DNA of 64,000 bases. It comes from Streptomyces aureocirculatus (lineage in GTDB: Bacteria; Actinomycetota; Actinomycetes; Streptomycetales; Streptomycetaceae). Below, in pieces: positions 16,645 to 26,025 of the stretch. Position 1 is the stretch's first letter. The number at the start of each line of letters is the position of its first letter. The stretch is from assembly GCF_000720475.1 (NCBI RefSeq), contig NZ_JOAP01000002.1, positions 1 to 64,000 of the forward strand, written 5' to 3'. A program made the translations under genes and the position numbers. A model generated the notes under the pieces. That model had not been told where the DNA came from and did not search any database. It saw nothing but the letters and a program-made list of their open reading frames with translations.

Positions 16645-18048
16645 TCAGGCCGTACGTATCGAGTGGTCACCGGCCGACGCCGACTCTGTTTCGTAGGGTT
16701 CTGTGTCCGATTCGTAGGGTTCTGTGTCCGAGAGATCTCGGTGACGGGTCTCGCTGGCACAGCCAAGGGCGATGACAGTGAGCAGAACGGCGGCCATGAC
16801 GTACAGGGCGATGGGCGCGGCGCTGTTGTACTCGGCGAGCAGAGCGGTGGCGATGAGCGGGGCCGGGGCGCCGGCGGCCACGGATGAGAACTGAGCGCCG
16901 ATCGATGCTCCGGAGTAGCGCATGCGGGTGGCGAACAATTCGGAGAAGAACGCCGCCTGAGGGGCGTACATGGCACCGTGGAAAAGGAGGGCCACGGTGA
17001 CGGCTGTGATCATTGCCGCGAAGGACTGCCGGTCGACCAGGGTGAAGAAGGGGTAGATCCAGATTCCCGTACCGAGGGCGCCGATGAGGTATACGGGGCG
17101 GCGCCCGATCTTGTCGGAGAGGGCACCCCACAGGGGGATGGTCACGAAGTGGACGGCGGATGCGATCAGGACGGCGTTGAGCGCGGTCTGCTTGCTGGTG
17201 TCGGCGTGCTCCGTCGCGTACACGAGGATGAATGCGGTGACGACGTAGTAGGAGATGTTCTCCGCCATGCGGGTGCCCATGGCGATGAGGACATCGCGCC
17301 AGTGATCGCGCAGGACGGCGAGTATGGGCGGCTTCTCGCGGGGGGCTCGTGCGGTCTTGCGGCGTTCGGCCGCCGCGAGGGCGGCTTTGAACACGGGCGA
17401 TTCGTCGACGGACAGCCGGATCCACAGTCCGACGAGTACCAGCGCGCCGGAAAGCAGGAACGGCACCCGCCAACCCCAGGAGTTGAACGCCGCGTCCGAC
17501 AATGTTGCCGTCAGCGTGGCGAGGACGCCGGTGGCCAGCAACTGCCCGGCCGGCGCCCCGGTCTGCGGCCACGAGGCCCAGAAGCCGCGTCGGGCGGCGT
17601 CTCCGTGCTCCGCCACCAGCAGCACCGCGCCGCCCCACTCGCCACCCAGGGCAAATCCCTGGACCAGGCGCAGTGCGGTAAGCAGGACGGGGGCGGCCGA
17701 GCCGATGGTGGCGTGGGTGGGGATCAGACCGATCAGGAAGGTCGCGCCTCCCATCATCAGCAGGCTGTAGACGAGGAGTTTCTTGCGGCCCAGCCGGTCG
17801 CCGAAGTGGCCGAAGACGAGGGCGCCGATGGGGCGGGCGGCGAAGCCGACGGCGTAGGTCAGGAATGACAGAAGCGTGCCGACCATGGGATCGGAGTCGG
17901 GGAAGAAGAGTTTGTTGAACACGAGTGCGGCGGCCGCGCCGTAGAGGAAGAAGTCGTACCACTCGATGGTGGTGCCGATGAGGCTGGCGGCCACGATCTT
18001 CTTGAGGCCGCCGGGGGCCTGGGGCTGTGCTGAGGGTGGGGACGGCAT
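16645..18048 (-). CDS. MHS-family (major facilitator) proton symporter
   Basis: A 467-residue, 12-helix membrane transporter. T-I-E-W-Y-D-F-F-L-Y-G in helix 1, G-H-F-G-D-R-L-G-R-K-K in the loop between helices 2 and 3, and R-L-V-Q-G-F-A-L-G-G-E-W-G-G in helix 4 are signatures of the metabolite:H+ symporter family, which carries organic acids such as alpha-ketoglutarate, shikimate, proline or aromatic acids. It precedes a secreted tannase-family esterase and a PucR regulator, so an acid released by the esterase is a plausible cargo. The C-terminus carries a duplicated S-D-T-E-P-Y-E unit. A GTG four codons upstream is an alternative start. Confidence 0.92.
   Translation of the reverse strand: MPSPPSAQPQAPGGLKKIVAASLIGTTIEWYDFFLYGAAAALVFNKLFFPDSDPMVGTLLSFLTYAVGFAARPIGALVFGHFGDRLGRKKLLVYSLLMMGGATFLIGLIPTHATIGSAAPVLLTALRLVQGFALGGEWGGAVLLVAEHGDAARRGFWASWPQTGAPAGQLLATGVLATLTATLSDAAFNSWGWRVPFLLSGALVLVGLWIRLSVDESPVFKAALAAAERRKTARAPREKPPILAVLRDHWRDVLIAMGTRMAENISYYVVTAFILVYATEHADTSKQTALNAVLIASAVHFVTIPLWGALSDKIGRRPVYLIGALGTGIWIYPFFTLVDRQSFAAMITAVTVALLFHGAMYAPQAAFFSELFATRMRYSGASIGAQFSSVAAGAPAPLIATALLAEYNSAAPIALYVMAAVLLTVIALGCASETRHRDLSDTEPYESDTEPYETESASAGDHSIRTA
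16690..16731. repeat. 21-bp tandem duplication in the transporter gene end
   Basis: Two exact 21-base copies (16690-16710 and 16711-16731) duplicate seven codons in the cytoplasmic tail of the MHS transporter. The reading frame is kept, so the effect is likely small. Confidence 0.9.
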
Positions 18049-18245
18049 GTGAAGCACCACTTCCGGGACGGTGGCTGAAGTTGTGTTCGGTCTCGCACCA
18101 GAGTGGGACCGTTGGCCCGCTATCCGTTATGTGTGCGGCGACCACTGCTCCTGCGCGGATGTCCTCACCGCAGCCATATCGGGGCGTGCGTGGCCTCTGC
18201 CGCACTGTGTCGCCGAGCGGTTCCCCCGGTGGCGCGCGAGCAGGG

Positions 18246-19898
18246 TCAGGTTCGTGGCGGTGCGTTGTGACAGGTGAAGCTGTGCGCGGAGGTGGGATCG
18301 CCGTGGCCGCGGTATTTCGGCCAGGCGGGGAAGGCGCACAGCGGCCGGGTGCGGGCGTTTGCGGCGGGGTTGGTGTCGGTGACGACAGGCCGTGAGGGCG
18401 CCGTGCCGTCCTCTGCCCAGGTTTCCAGGGCGCTGAGCGAGTCGTAGCTTGCCGCGAAGGAGGCGTCGACGTGGTTGGCACCCGGTATGAGATAGAGCCG
18501 GGCGAAGGAGCTGGTGGCGTGCGGGCCCACGCGTCTTTGGACGCGTCGGAAGTACTCGGCGGTGGAGCGGTGGCTGACGAGTTCGTCGGCGGTGCCGTGC
18601 AGGAGGAAGAGTTTTCCCCCTGCCTCGGCGAAGCGGCGAAGGTCGGGGTCGTTGACGTCCTGCAGGGCGGAGAGACCGCTGATGCGGTGCTGCCAGGCGC
18701 CGGGGCGGCGGGGGTCGACGGCCAGCGGGTCGTGTGCGGGGTCGCGGGTGACGAAGTACCGCACCCACTGGTCCCAGAACTGGACGCCGTAGCCGCTGTC
18801 CTTCGGCATCGGGTGGCCGGGGGCACGGGTGCCCATGCCCAGCAAGGGGGTCGTCATGTCGGCGCCGGAGAGGAAGGGGAAGCCGGGATAGCCGGTCTCG
18901 CCGCTGGCCAGACGGTATTTCCACCGCAGTGGGGAGGAGAGCGCCGCGACGGCCTGGATCTGGCGATCCGACAGGCAGGTGTCAGCGGTGTCCTTTCCGC
19001 CCGGGCAGCGCAGGGTGAGAGGGTGGAAGCGGCAACCTGACTCGTTGGAGATGACGCCGTCGTGCAGGCCGTCGTCGCCGTCGCAGGACCTGATGACGCC
19101 GCGGTACAGAAGGTCCTGTTCCACCGGGTTGAGAAAGGCCCCTGGACGGGAGAGGATCTGGGCTTCGTAGCCGAAGAAGAGGTTGAGGCCGACGGCGTTC
19201 CAGGCGGGGTAGGCGGCGATGACGCCATCGAAGTCGGTGGGCCATCGCTGGGCGACGGCAAGTGCTTCGCGCCCGCCGCTGGAGCCGCCGGCGATGTATC
19301 TGTGGGCGGGAGCGGTGCGGTAGTACGCGCGGATGATGTGGCGAGCGGCGTCATGGGTCTTCTTCAGTGCGTCGCCCGCGAAGTTGCGCACGGCTTCGTC
19401 GTTGACACCGAAGGAGCCGTCCAGGGAGGTGACCGGTTTGAAGTCTGGGGCCGCCTGGTGGCCGGAGTCACTGGCGTAGGTGGCATAGCCGCGGCTGAGC
19501 GGGCGCGGCCGGCTGGTGGGGCCGAAGGGGACATTGCCCGTGACATCGGGGATGGTGCCGTCGTAGCCACCGCCGCCGAACATCATCGACTTCTTGTTCC
19601 ACTGTCGGGGCAGGGCGACGCGCAGGGTGATGTCGGGAGCCCGCGGGTCCACCGGGTGGATGACGGCGTCGACACGGCAGTACGCGCCGGTCGCCGAAGT
19701 TCCGCTGACGGTAGGGGGAATGGCGTTCGTTGCGCTCACCTCGCCGCCCGTGGTGGGCAGCCCGATCGCTGAGGCGGGCAGCCGCAGGCCGCGCAGCCTG
19801 TCGCAGTCGGTCGGTGTCCGGGCGGCATGTGACGGGAACGGGATCGCGCCGCTCACCAGGACGCAGACGAGCCCTGTCGCGGCAATGGACTTCTTCAT
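18246..19898 (-). CDS. Secreted tannase/feruloyl-esterase family hydrolase
   Basis: A 550-residue exported alpha/beta hydrolase. A signal peptide (M-K-K-S-I-A-A-T-G, hydrophobic core, cleavage near S-H-A-A) precedes the tannase fold. Nucleophile Ser206 lies in G-G-S-S-G-G-R, Asp438 in H-G-T-A-D-E-L and His476 in G-A-N-H-V. Family members cleave esters of aromatic acids; MHETase is one. The usual Cys beside the nucleophile and beside the His (CS-D-HC motif) are missing, so this is a divergent subfamily. Other Cys pairs remain. The ATG at 19898 has a GGAG site. It lies between the MHS transporter and a PucR regulator on the same strand. Confidence 0.88.
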   Translation of the reverse strand: MKKSIAATGLVCVLVSGAIPFPSHAARTPTDCDRLRGLRLPASAIGLPTTGGEVSATNAIPPTVSGTSATGAYCRVDAVIHPVDPRAPDITLRVALPRQWNKKSMMFGGGGYDGTIPDVTGNVPFGPTSRPRPLSRGYATYASDSGHQAAPDFKPVTSLDGSFGVNDEAVRNFAGDALKKTHDAARHIIRAYYRTAPAHRYIAGGSSGGREALAVAQRWPTDFDGVIAAYPAWNAVGLNLFFGYEAQILSRPGAFLNPVEQDLLYRGVIRSCDGDDGLHDGVISNESGCRFHPLTLRCPGGKDTADTCLSDRQIQAVAALSSPLRWKYRLASGETGYPGFPFLSGADMTTPLLGMGTRAPGHPMPKDSGYGVQFWDQWVRYFVTRDPAHDPLAVDPRRPGAWQHRISGLSALQDVNDPDLRRFAEAGGKLFLLHGTADELVSHRSTAEYFRRVQRRVGPHATSSFARLYLIPGANHVDASFAASYDSLSALETWAEDGTAPSRPVVTDTNPAANARTRPLCAFPAWPKYRGHGDPTSAHSFTCHNAPPRT

Positions 19899-20024
19899 GG
19901 CGTCTCCGTCGCTCATGCCTCGTGTCGCGAGGCGCAAAGGTTACGAAGCGTGCCGCCGAGGGCTGCATGGACTGGGCGCGCGCGGGGGCTGCCTGCGAGG
20001 TGCGCCGGTCCGCGGGCGGGCATG

Positions 20025-21902
20025 TCAGGGCTTGCTGACTTTCAGCAGCCGCAGGGCGACCTGGATCTCCAGGAGCCGTTCCGGGTCGCGCCAGGTGGCG
20101 CCGAGGAGCTGGTTCACCCGGGCCAGGCGTTGGGTGACGGTGTTCACGTGCAGGTGCAGTTCGCGTGCGGTGTTGCGGGCGTGCCGGCCGGTGCGGCAGT
20201 ACGTGTCGAGTGTGTGTACCAGGTCGGAGGGGTGGGTGCGGTCGTAGGCGATGACCGGGCCGATGACGGATTCGATGAAGGAGGCGGTGGTGGGCTCGCC
20301 GCTGAAGAGGGCTCCGACGAATCCGAGTCCGCGTGTGTCGGCGACCTCCCCCGTTCTGCCGAGGGCGATCAGAGCGTGCAGACAGTTGTCCGCCTCGCGG
20401 AAGGCGGCGGCGATATGGCCGAGGTCCGCGGCCCACGCTGTCCCGGCGGTGACGGGGCGGCGTGAGGTCCGCGCGAGCTCATCCACGGCTCGGCGCGCCA
20501 TGGCCTGGGGGTCGTCTCCCGGCAGCAGGAGGACGACGGTGTTGCGCTGAGAGCTCGCCAGGCCGTGGGAGCGCCGGGCGATGGCCGCGGCGGCGGCATA
20601 CACCCGCTCGCGCAGTTCGTCGTCGATCCGGGCCACCACCAGGGTGTGACAGGTGGTGAGGTCGACGCCGAGCAGGGCGGCCCGGTGCCGCAGGAGGTCG
20701 TGATCCTTGCTGTGCGCGGTCAGCAGGTCCCCCAGGAGTTCTCCGCGTACGCGCGCCTCGGCCTCCGCCATGCGTCTGCGGGTGACGAGCACGAGGGAGG
20801 CCACCAGTGCGGCCCTCTCCAGGATGCGCCGGTCGGTGGCGTCGACCTGCGCGGTGGCGGTCAGGATGATCGTTCCCAGGGGCTCGGACTCGGTGATCAG
20901 GGGAACGGCGCACCGCGTCGCGCGGACCACGGTGTGCCCCGCCTGCCAGGCGTCCGCGCTGAGCCGGCCGAGTTCGCAGGCCGGTACCGCGTCCCGATCG
21001 CAGGACCGGGCCACGATGGTGCCCTCCTCGTCGAGGACGACCACTGTGCCGGCGACCGCGGTCGCGGTGGCCTGGACGACTTCGTCGACGCCGTTGCCCT
21101 GGATGACCAGGCGAGTGAGGCGTTCGTGGACCTCCGCGGTGCGTTCCAGGTCCGCCATGTGGGAGCTGATGGTGTCGTTGGCGATGCGCAGTTCGGACAC
21201 GGCCTCTTGGGCGGCGCTGAGCAGGCGGCTGTTCTCGATGGCCACGGCGGCGTGCGAGCCGAGCATCATCAGAACGGTGATGTCCCGGCTGCTGAATTCG
21301 CGCTGGCTGCGGTGTGCGGCCAGCAGGACGCCGATCACCTCTTGATTGAGTTTGACCGGCACACCCAGCAAGGACTCGATCCGCTCCGCGGCAACGGTCT
21401 TGTCGATCTCACAGGTATGGGCGAAGGAATCGTCGGTGAGGTACGAGGCGACGGAGTACGGCTCGCCTGTGCGCGCCACGATCCCGCCGACGCCGGTGCC
21501 GACCGGCAACCGCAGTTCACGCAACAGGCCGGAGATGTTGCCGGCGGTCGCCTTGATGTAGCTGTCGCCGCGGCCGCGGTCGCTGAGGCTGATGTAGGCC
21601 AGGTCGCAGTCCAGCAGCCGCCGTGCCCGGTCGGCTATCGCTTGGAGGATGGGGTCGAGGGCCCTCAGGGAGGCCAGGTCGTTCGCGGTGTCGTTGAGGA
21701 GCTGAAGTTCCGCCTCGTTGCGCCGGTGCCGCAGCAGCCTCTCCCGTAGACGCAGCGCGATCGCCCGCTCCTCCTTCAGCGCGTCGAGGCGGCCCACCGG
21801 CTCCCCCGTGGCACGTGCCGCCGCGAGCACCTCGTCGAAGGACTCCATGTCGGCGTCGTTGAGCAGTAGTTCGAGGAAAGACATGCCGTATGTCTGTGCC
21901 AT
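20025..21902 (-). CDS. GAF/PucR-family transcriptional regulator
   Basis: A 625-residue regulator. A coiled region with several Arg/Glu heptads (about 35 to 70) leads into a GAF domain (about 70 to 215, with D-L-A-Y-I-S-L-S-D and G-V-G-G-I-V-A-R-T-G-E-P-Y), a second sensor-like region, and the C-terminal PucR helix-turn-helix (T-L-D-T-Y-C-R-T-G-R-H-A, H-V-N-T-V-T-Q-R-L-A-R-V). The family activates catabolic genes in response to small molecules. It probably controls the neighbouring esterase, transporter and CoA genes. Three 32-bp repeats lie directly upstream. The ATG at 21902 has a GGAGGG site. Confidence 0.88.
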   Translation of the reverse strand: MAQTYGMSFLELLLNDADMESFDEVLAAARATGEPVGRLDALKEERAIALRLRERLLRHRRNEAELQLLNDTANDLASLRALDPILQAIADRARRLLDCDLAYISLSDRGRGDSYIKATAGNISGLLRELRLPVGTGVGGIVARTGEPYSVASYLTDDSFAHTCEIDKTVAAERIESLLGVPVKLNQEVIGVLLAAHRSQREFSSRDITVLMMLGSHAAVAIENSRLLSAAQEAVSELRIANDTISSHMADLERTAEVHERLTRLVIQGNGVDEVVQATATAVAGTVVVLDEEGTIVARSCDRDAVPACELGRLSADAWQAGHTVVRATRCAVPLITESEPLGTIILTATAQVDATDRRILERAALVASLVLVTRRRMAEAEARVRGELLGDLLTAHSKDHDLLRHRAALLGVDLTTCHTLVVARIDDELRERVYAAAAAIARRSHGLASSQRNTVVLLLPGDDPQAMARRAVDELARTSRRPVTAGTAWAADLGHIAAAFREADNCLHALIALGRTGEVADTRGLGFVGALFSGEPTTASFIESVIGPVIAYDRTHPSDLVHTLDTYCRTGRHARNTARELHLHVNTVTQRLARVNQLLGATWRDPERLLEIQVALRLLKVSKP

Positions 21903-21911
21903 CGGCCCTCC

Positions 21912-22005
21912 GTCGAGCTGTGCCCTTGCGGTCCGGCACAAGTGTCGAGCTGTGCGCTTACGGTCCGGCACAAGTGTCGAGCTGTGCCCTTACGGTCCGG
22001 CAAGT
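21912..22005. repeat. Three 32-bp direct repeats upstream of the PucR-type gene
   Basis: Copies lie at 21912-21943, 21944-21975 and 21976-22005 (the last lacks two bases). Each contains TGTGCC-N10-GGCACA or a close variant, an inverted repeat of its own. The third copy ends in GGCAAGT. Spacing of 32 bp is three helical turns, so sites face the same side of the DNA. They sit in the promoter region between the regulator and the divergent-side gene set and look like an operator array. Confidence 0.8.
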
Positions 22006-22100
22006 ATGGCGCCACATCGCTGGAGGGGCACCGCAGCGATCTGAAGCGAACCGCCCTCCGCACAACGCGTCATCGCCGACCCCGCGGCCGGCTCTGACAC

Positions 22101-23009
22101 TCACGGTTCGACGAGGTTGCGGCGAATGCCGTTCACCAGGCGCTGCGCCACTTCTTCGGCCCGCCCGGACGGCCAGGTCAGCAGCCCGCTCCCGGAGGCG
22201 CGGCCTCGCTGTCCGGCGTTGAGTGGCTCGTCGAGCGCGGGGAAGGTGACCGCGGACGACAGATGGGGCGCCAAGCTGTCGAGGATGTTCCTGGTCAGGT
22301 CCAGTCCGATGAAATCCGCGTTCTCCATGGGGCCGACGGCCGACCAGCGCAGGCCCAGGCTCGCCCGCACGACCGTGTCGACCGTCACCGGGTCGCAGAC
22401 TTCCTGCTCCAACAGATGCAGTGCCTCCCGTACCAGCGCGAACTGGAGCCTGTTGCCGATGAATCCCGGGACATCACGGTGCAGGCGCACCGTCGTCCTC
22501 CCCATCCGGTTCAGCACGTCGCACGCTTCCTGCACGAACCGGTGGTCCGTTTCCGCGCCCGGGGCGACCTCGACCAGCGGAACGAGGTAGGGCGGGTTCC
22601 ACCAGTGCACTCCCACCAGCCGTTGCGGATGCCGCATGCCTTTGGCCACTTCGGTGACCGAGAGCACCGAGGTGTTCGACCACACCGGCATCACGGCCGG
22701 GATCTTCGCTTCCAGTGCCTCCAGGACCCGATGCTTGACGTCGAGTCGCTCAGGGACGGCTTCGATCACGGCATCCACGCGCGACGACATGTCCGGCAGG
22801 CTTTCCGCCGCTGTGACGCGTGCGGTGACCGACCCGACATCGCCCGGCAGCATGTCGCACCTTTCGAGTGCCCGCACGATTCGCTCGTCGAGTGAGGCAA
22901 GGGTCGCGGGGTCCGTGTCATACACGACGACACAGTGCCCCGCCTGGGCGAGGGCAACAGCGATTCCGTGCCCCATGAGCCCGCCGCCGAGAATTCCGAA
23001 CCGGGTCAT
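22101..23009 (-). CDS. 3-hydroxyacyl-CoA dehydrogenase (3-hydroxybutyryl-CoA type)
   Basis: A 302-residue NAD-dependent enzyme that oxidises 3-hydroxyacyl-CoA to 3-oxoacyl-CoA. The Rossmann motif G-G-G-L-M-G-H-G is at 8-15, an acid in I-E-A-V-P-E near 83, catalytic His135 in G-V-H-W-W-N-P-P, and G-F-I-G-N-R-L-Q at 182-189; the helical C-terminal dimerisation domain follows. Pro138-139 replacing the usual F-F-N-P-P pattern shows a W-W variant seen in carnitine- and gulonate-type dehydrogenases, so the acyl group may not be 3-hydroxybutyryl. The ATG has a GGAGG site. Its products fit the 3-oxoacid CoA-transferase 1.5 kb away. Confidence 0.88.
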   Translation of the reverse strand: MTRFGILGGGLMGHGIAVALAQAGHCVVVYDTDPATLASLDERIVRALERCDMLPGDVGSVTARVTAAESLPDMSSRVDAVIEAVPERLDVKHRVLEALEAKIPAVMPVWSNTSVLSVTEVAKGMRHPQRLVGVHWWNPPYLVPLVEVAPGAETDHRFVQEACDVLNRMGRTTVRLHRDVPGFIGNRLQFALVREALHLLEQEVCDPVTVDTVVRASLGLRWSAVGPMENADFIGLDLTRNILDSLAPHLSSAVTFPALDEPLNAGQRGRASGSGLLTWPSGRAEEVAQRLVNGIRRNLVEP

Positions 23010-23572
23010 TGCTGTCCTCCAAGACTGGGCGGATGTATGCGGTGACGTGTGCCCTCGCCGCACCTGAGCGCCACAGGCACAAGGCGAGGTGCGCAGCCCG
23101 CAGAGGCCGGAGCGGCAGAAGGTGGTGCACACGTCGATGGCTCGGACGTCTGCTCACACGACAGGCGGCGACCTGCACAACCACACAGCGTGGGCAGCCC
23201 GCCGCGCCGCCAAGACGGTACGACGCCGCCACAAGGCGCTACGAGAGGAGCAGCGCACATATGTGCGGCGCTGGACGTGTGCGCAATGCCCACATGGCAC
23301 CCGGGGGGAGCGCCGTCGGGTCGCGCCGCCGACACCGCGTGTGCGGGCCCCGCACTCACGCCTGACGCGCACCCGGGCCGGTGGTGCCGAGACGTAATGG
23401 CTGGGGCGGACACCACGGGCGGCGAAAGATGTGCACCGCGCCCATCTGCCCACCACGACAGGTGGTTCTAGCGTGCTCCGTGTCACACCACCCCACCACC
23501 CCTGTCGGCGTCCCACCGGGTGCGAGCCGCACATAAGCCCTCGGTGACCGTACGACGGTAAGGAGCACCCCC
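23010..23572. other. 560-base gap between divergent genes, with a palindrome
   Basis: No gene is supported; several overlapping open frames exist only because of high GC. The 14-base perfect palindrome CGCACATATGTGCG lies at 23254 to 23267. The region must hold promoters for the dehydrogenase (leftward) and the lipase (rightward). An AAGGAG site at 23560 belongs to the lipase gene. Confidence 0.5.
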
Positions 23573-24370
23573 ATGCTGTTTGCGTCCACCAGTCTCAGCG
23601 GGACGGCATCGACCCACACCGGGAACCGGCCGGCAGCCCCCGCGCGGCGGCTGCTCAGCGCCTCGCTCGCGGCCCTGCTGACCACGAGCCTGCTGGGCCT
23701 GGCTACCCAGGCATCCAGCGCTTCGCCCCGGTCGGCCCCCGCCGCCGGACACGACCCGGTGATCATGATCCCCGGCATGACCGGCTCACCGGCCAACATG
23801 AACACCATGAAGTCCAGTCTGCAGACCGGCGGTTGGCCCTCGAACCGACTGTTCACCTGGACCGACAGCAGCTCGATGACGCAGGACCTGGCCAAGGCCG
23901 CACAGGAGCTCTCGGCCAAGGTCGATCAGGTCCGCGACCAGACCGGAGCCGCCAAGGTCGTTCTCGCCACGTGGTCCGCCTCCACCCTGGCCGCCCGGTA
24001 CTACATCAAGAACCTCGACGGCGCGGACAAGGTCTCCCAGTACATCGGGTTCGCCGGACCGCAGCACGGCACCGCCAACAACGGCTGCCAGTGGTATGTG
24101 TCCTGCCAGCAGTTCGCCTCCCCGAACACCCCGTTCCTCCAGGCCCTGAACAATCCCTCCGAAGTCCCCTTCAACGACAAGATCGACTACCTCACGATCA
24201 GGTCGACCGCGGACTACAACGCCACCCCGACCGACACCGCGAAGCTGGCAGGCGCCGACGAGAACTATCTGATGAGCGGGCCGATGGCACCCAACCACCT
24301 CAGGATCATCTCGAACGCCACGGCGTTGGCGAAGATGCGCTCGTTCATCACCGCGCACGAGAACGCCTGA
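23573..24370 (+). CDS. Secreted lipase of the class 2 (LipA-like) family, altered elbow
   Basis: A 265-residue exported protein. A long signal region ends near A-S-S-A-S, followed by P-V-I-M-I-P-G-M-T-G-S (oxyanion loop) and an alpha/beta-hydrolase core. The nucleophile elbow, normally G-H-S-M-G, reads T-W-S-A-S with Ser135; A-R-Y-Y-I-K-N-L after it matches class 2 lipases exactly. Asp214 in S-T-A-D-Y and His242 in P-N-H-L complete the triad. Length fits the family. It starts a plus-strand series with the CoA-transferase and a polyesterase-like gene. Confidence 0.82.
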   Translation: MLFASTSLSGTASTHTGNRPAAPARRLLSASLAALLTTSLLGLATQASSASPRSAPAAGHDPVIMIPGMTGSPANMNTMKSSLQTGGWPSNRLFTWTDSSSMTQDLAKAAQELSAKVDQVRDQTGAAKVVLATWSASTLAARYYIKNLDGADKVSQYIGFAGPQHGTANNGCQWYVSCQQFASPNTPFLQALNNPSEVPFNDKIDYLTIRSTADYNATPTDTAKLAGADENYLMSGPMAPNHLRIISNATALAKMRSFITAHENA

Positions 24371-24559
24371 CACACCGCCCGGTCGAGGGAGCCGTGCACC
24401 GGCCGTGCCGGGCGCCGCACCCGACGGCTCCCGGCACGCCACCGGCTTCACCCCGTCCTCCCGCCGACCTCGACCTCCGTGCCCTCCGCGGCGGACCGAC
24501 GCAGCACTTGTCGGTGCGGCCGATCCGCGGTGCGCGGCACACGAAGGGCCCTATTCCCC

Positions 24560-25318
24560 ATGAACAAGACGATGCCTTCGGCCTCGCGAGCAGTGGCCGG
24601 CATCCCCGCCGGAGTGTCTCTGGCCGTCGGCGGCTTCGGCCTCAGCGGCGTACCCGACACGCTCATCCGGGCGCTCCACGAGCAGGGCGCAGATGACCTC
24701 GAAGTGGTGTCCAACAACTGCGGTGTGGACGGACGCGGCCTGGGGGTCCTGCTGGGCTCGGGCCGCATATCGCGCGTCACCGGCTCCTATGTCGGTGAGA
24801 ACAAGGAGTTCGCCCGCCAGTACCTGAGCGGGGAACTGGAAGTGGAACTGGTGCCCCAGGGCACGCTCGCCGAACGGCTGCGGGCCGGCGGCACGGGTGT
24901 CCCCGCCTTCTACACCCCGGCGGGGGTCGGCACACAGGTCGCCGCCGGCGGACTGCCCTGGCGCTACGCCCCCGACGGAACGGTCGCGCTCGCCTCACCG
25001 CCCAAGGAGACCCGGGTCTTCGCCGGACGCACGTACGTCTTGGAGCACGCCATCACGACCGACTACGCGCTCGTGCGGGCCTGGCGCGGCGACCAGCACG
25101 GCAACCTCGTCTTCCGCCGGGCCGCCGCCAACTTCAACCCGCTCGCGGCCATGGCCGGCCGGACCACCATCGCCGAGGTCGAAGAACTGGTCGCACCCGG
25201 CGAACTGGACCCCGACCACATCCACGTGCCGGGCATCTTCGTCCAACACGTCGTCCAGCTCACCCAGTCCCAGGCGGCCGACAAGCCGATCGAGAAGAGG
25301 ACGGTACGTTCCCGATGA
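24560..25318 (+). CDS. scoA: 3-oxoacid CoA-transferase subunit A
   Basis: A 252-residue alpha subunit. [11 protein letters not shown] (21-31) is the GCTα nucleotide-type loop, followed by V-S-N-N-C-G-V-D-G and [21 protein letters not shown] (split by usual gaps). With subunit B it moves CoA from succinyl-CoA to acetoacetate or 3-oxoadipate. The stop overlaps the start of the B gene by four bases (ATGA), giving balanced expression. It is likely part of the same catabolic block as the 3-hydroxyacyl-CoA dehydrogenase. The substrate cannot be set by sequence alone. Confidence 0.92.
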   Translation: MNKTMPSASRAVAGIPAGVSLAVGGFGLSGVPDTLIRALHEQGADDLEVVSNNCGVDGRGLGVLLGSGRISRVTGSYVGENKEFARQYLSGELEVELVPQGTLAERLRAGGTGVPAFYTPAGVGTQVAAGGLPWRYAPDGTVALASPPKETRVFAGRTYVLEHAITTDYALVRAWRGDQHGNLVFRRAAANFNPLAAMAGRTTIAEVEELVAPGELDPDHIHVPGIFVQHVVQLTQSQAADKPIEKRTVRSR

Positions 25319-25965
25319 CCTGGCCCCGCGAGCAGATGGCGGCCCGAGCCGCCGCCGAACTCACCGACGGCTCCTACGTCAACCTCGGCATCGGCCTGCC
25401 CACCCTCATCCCCAGCCACCTCCCACCCGGCGTGCACGTCGTTCTGCACTCCGAGAACGGCATCCTGGGCACCGGGCCCTGTCCGTACGAGGATCAGGTC
25501 GACCCCGACCTGATCAACGCCGGCAAAGAGACCGTCACCGTCCTGCCCGGGGCCGCCTTCTTCGACTCGGCCCTGTCCTTCGGCATGATCCGCGGCGGCC
25601 ACATCGACACCGCGGTCCTCGGCGCCATGCAGGTCTCCGCGCAAGGTGACCTCGCCAACTGGACGATCCCCGGCAAGATGGTCAAGGGCATGGGAGGCGC
25701 GATGGACCTCGTCCACGGCGCGCGCCGCGTCATCGTCCTCATGGACCACACCGCCAAGGACGGCAGCCCGAAGATCCTGGAAGAGTGCGGACTGCCCCTC
25801 ACCGGTGAGCGATGCGTCCACCGCGTCATCACCGACCTCGGTGTCCTCGACGTGACGCCCGACGGCCTGGCCCTGGTGGAGACCGCTCCGGGCACCACCG
25901 TCGAAGACATCCGCAACAGCACGGCCGCGCCCATACTTTTCGAGCACATGTCGGCTGAGTGTTGA
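25315..25965 (+). CDS. scoB: 3-oxoacid CoA-transferase subunit B
   Basis: A 216-residue beta subunit. G-I-G-L-P-T-L at 25-31 and the active-site Glu47 in S-E-N-G-I-L-G, which forms the glutamyl-CoA thioester, are present, as are [13 protein letters not shown] and [10 protein letters not shown]. It is translationally coupled to subunit A. Together with the dehydrogenase it would feed 3-hydroxybutyrate or related acids into acetyl-CoA; an aromatic 3-oxoadipate role is the alternative. Confidence 0.93.
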   Translation: MTWPREQMAARAAAELTDGSYVNLGIGLPTLIPSHLPPGVHVVLHSENGILGTGPCPYEDQVDPDLINAGKETVTVLPGAAFFDSALSFGMIRGGHIDTAVLGAMQVSAQGDLANWTIPGKMVKGMGGAMDLVHGARRVIVLMDHTAKDGSPKILEECGLPLTGERCVHRVITDLGVLDVTPDGLALVETAPGTTVEDIRNSTAAPILFEHMSAEC

Positions 25966-26025
25966 AGCAGGCAGGCCGCGTGGCCCGCCGATCACACGCA
26001 AGTCCCGTCCCCCCAATTCCGCTAT

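Noticed and set aside
16667..18826. 719-codon minus frame over the MHS transporter
   Set aside because: It overlaps the clear transporter and tannase-type genes in a different frame and reads as basic, low-complexity protein.
21912..22005. CRISPR array
   Set aside because: The three repeats follow each other without spacers, and no cas genes are present.
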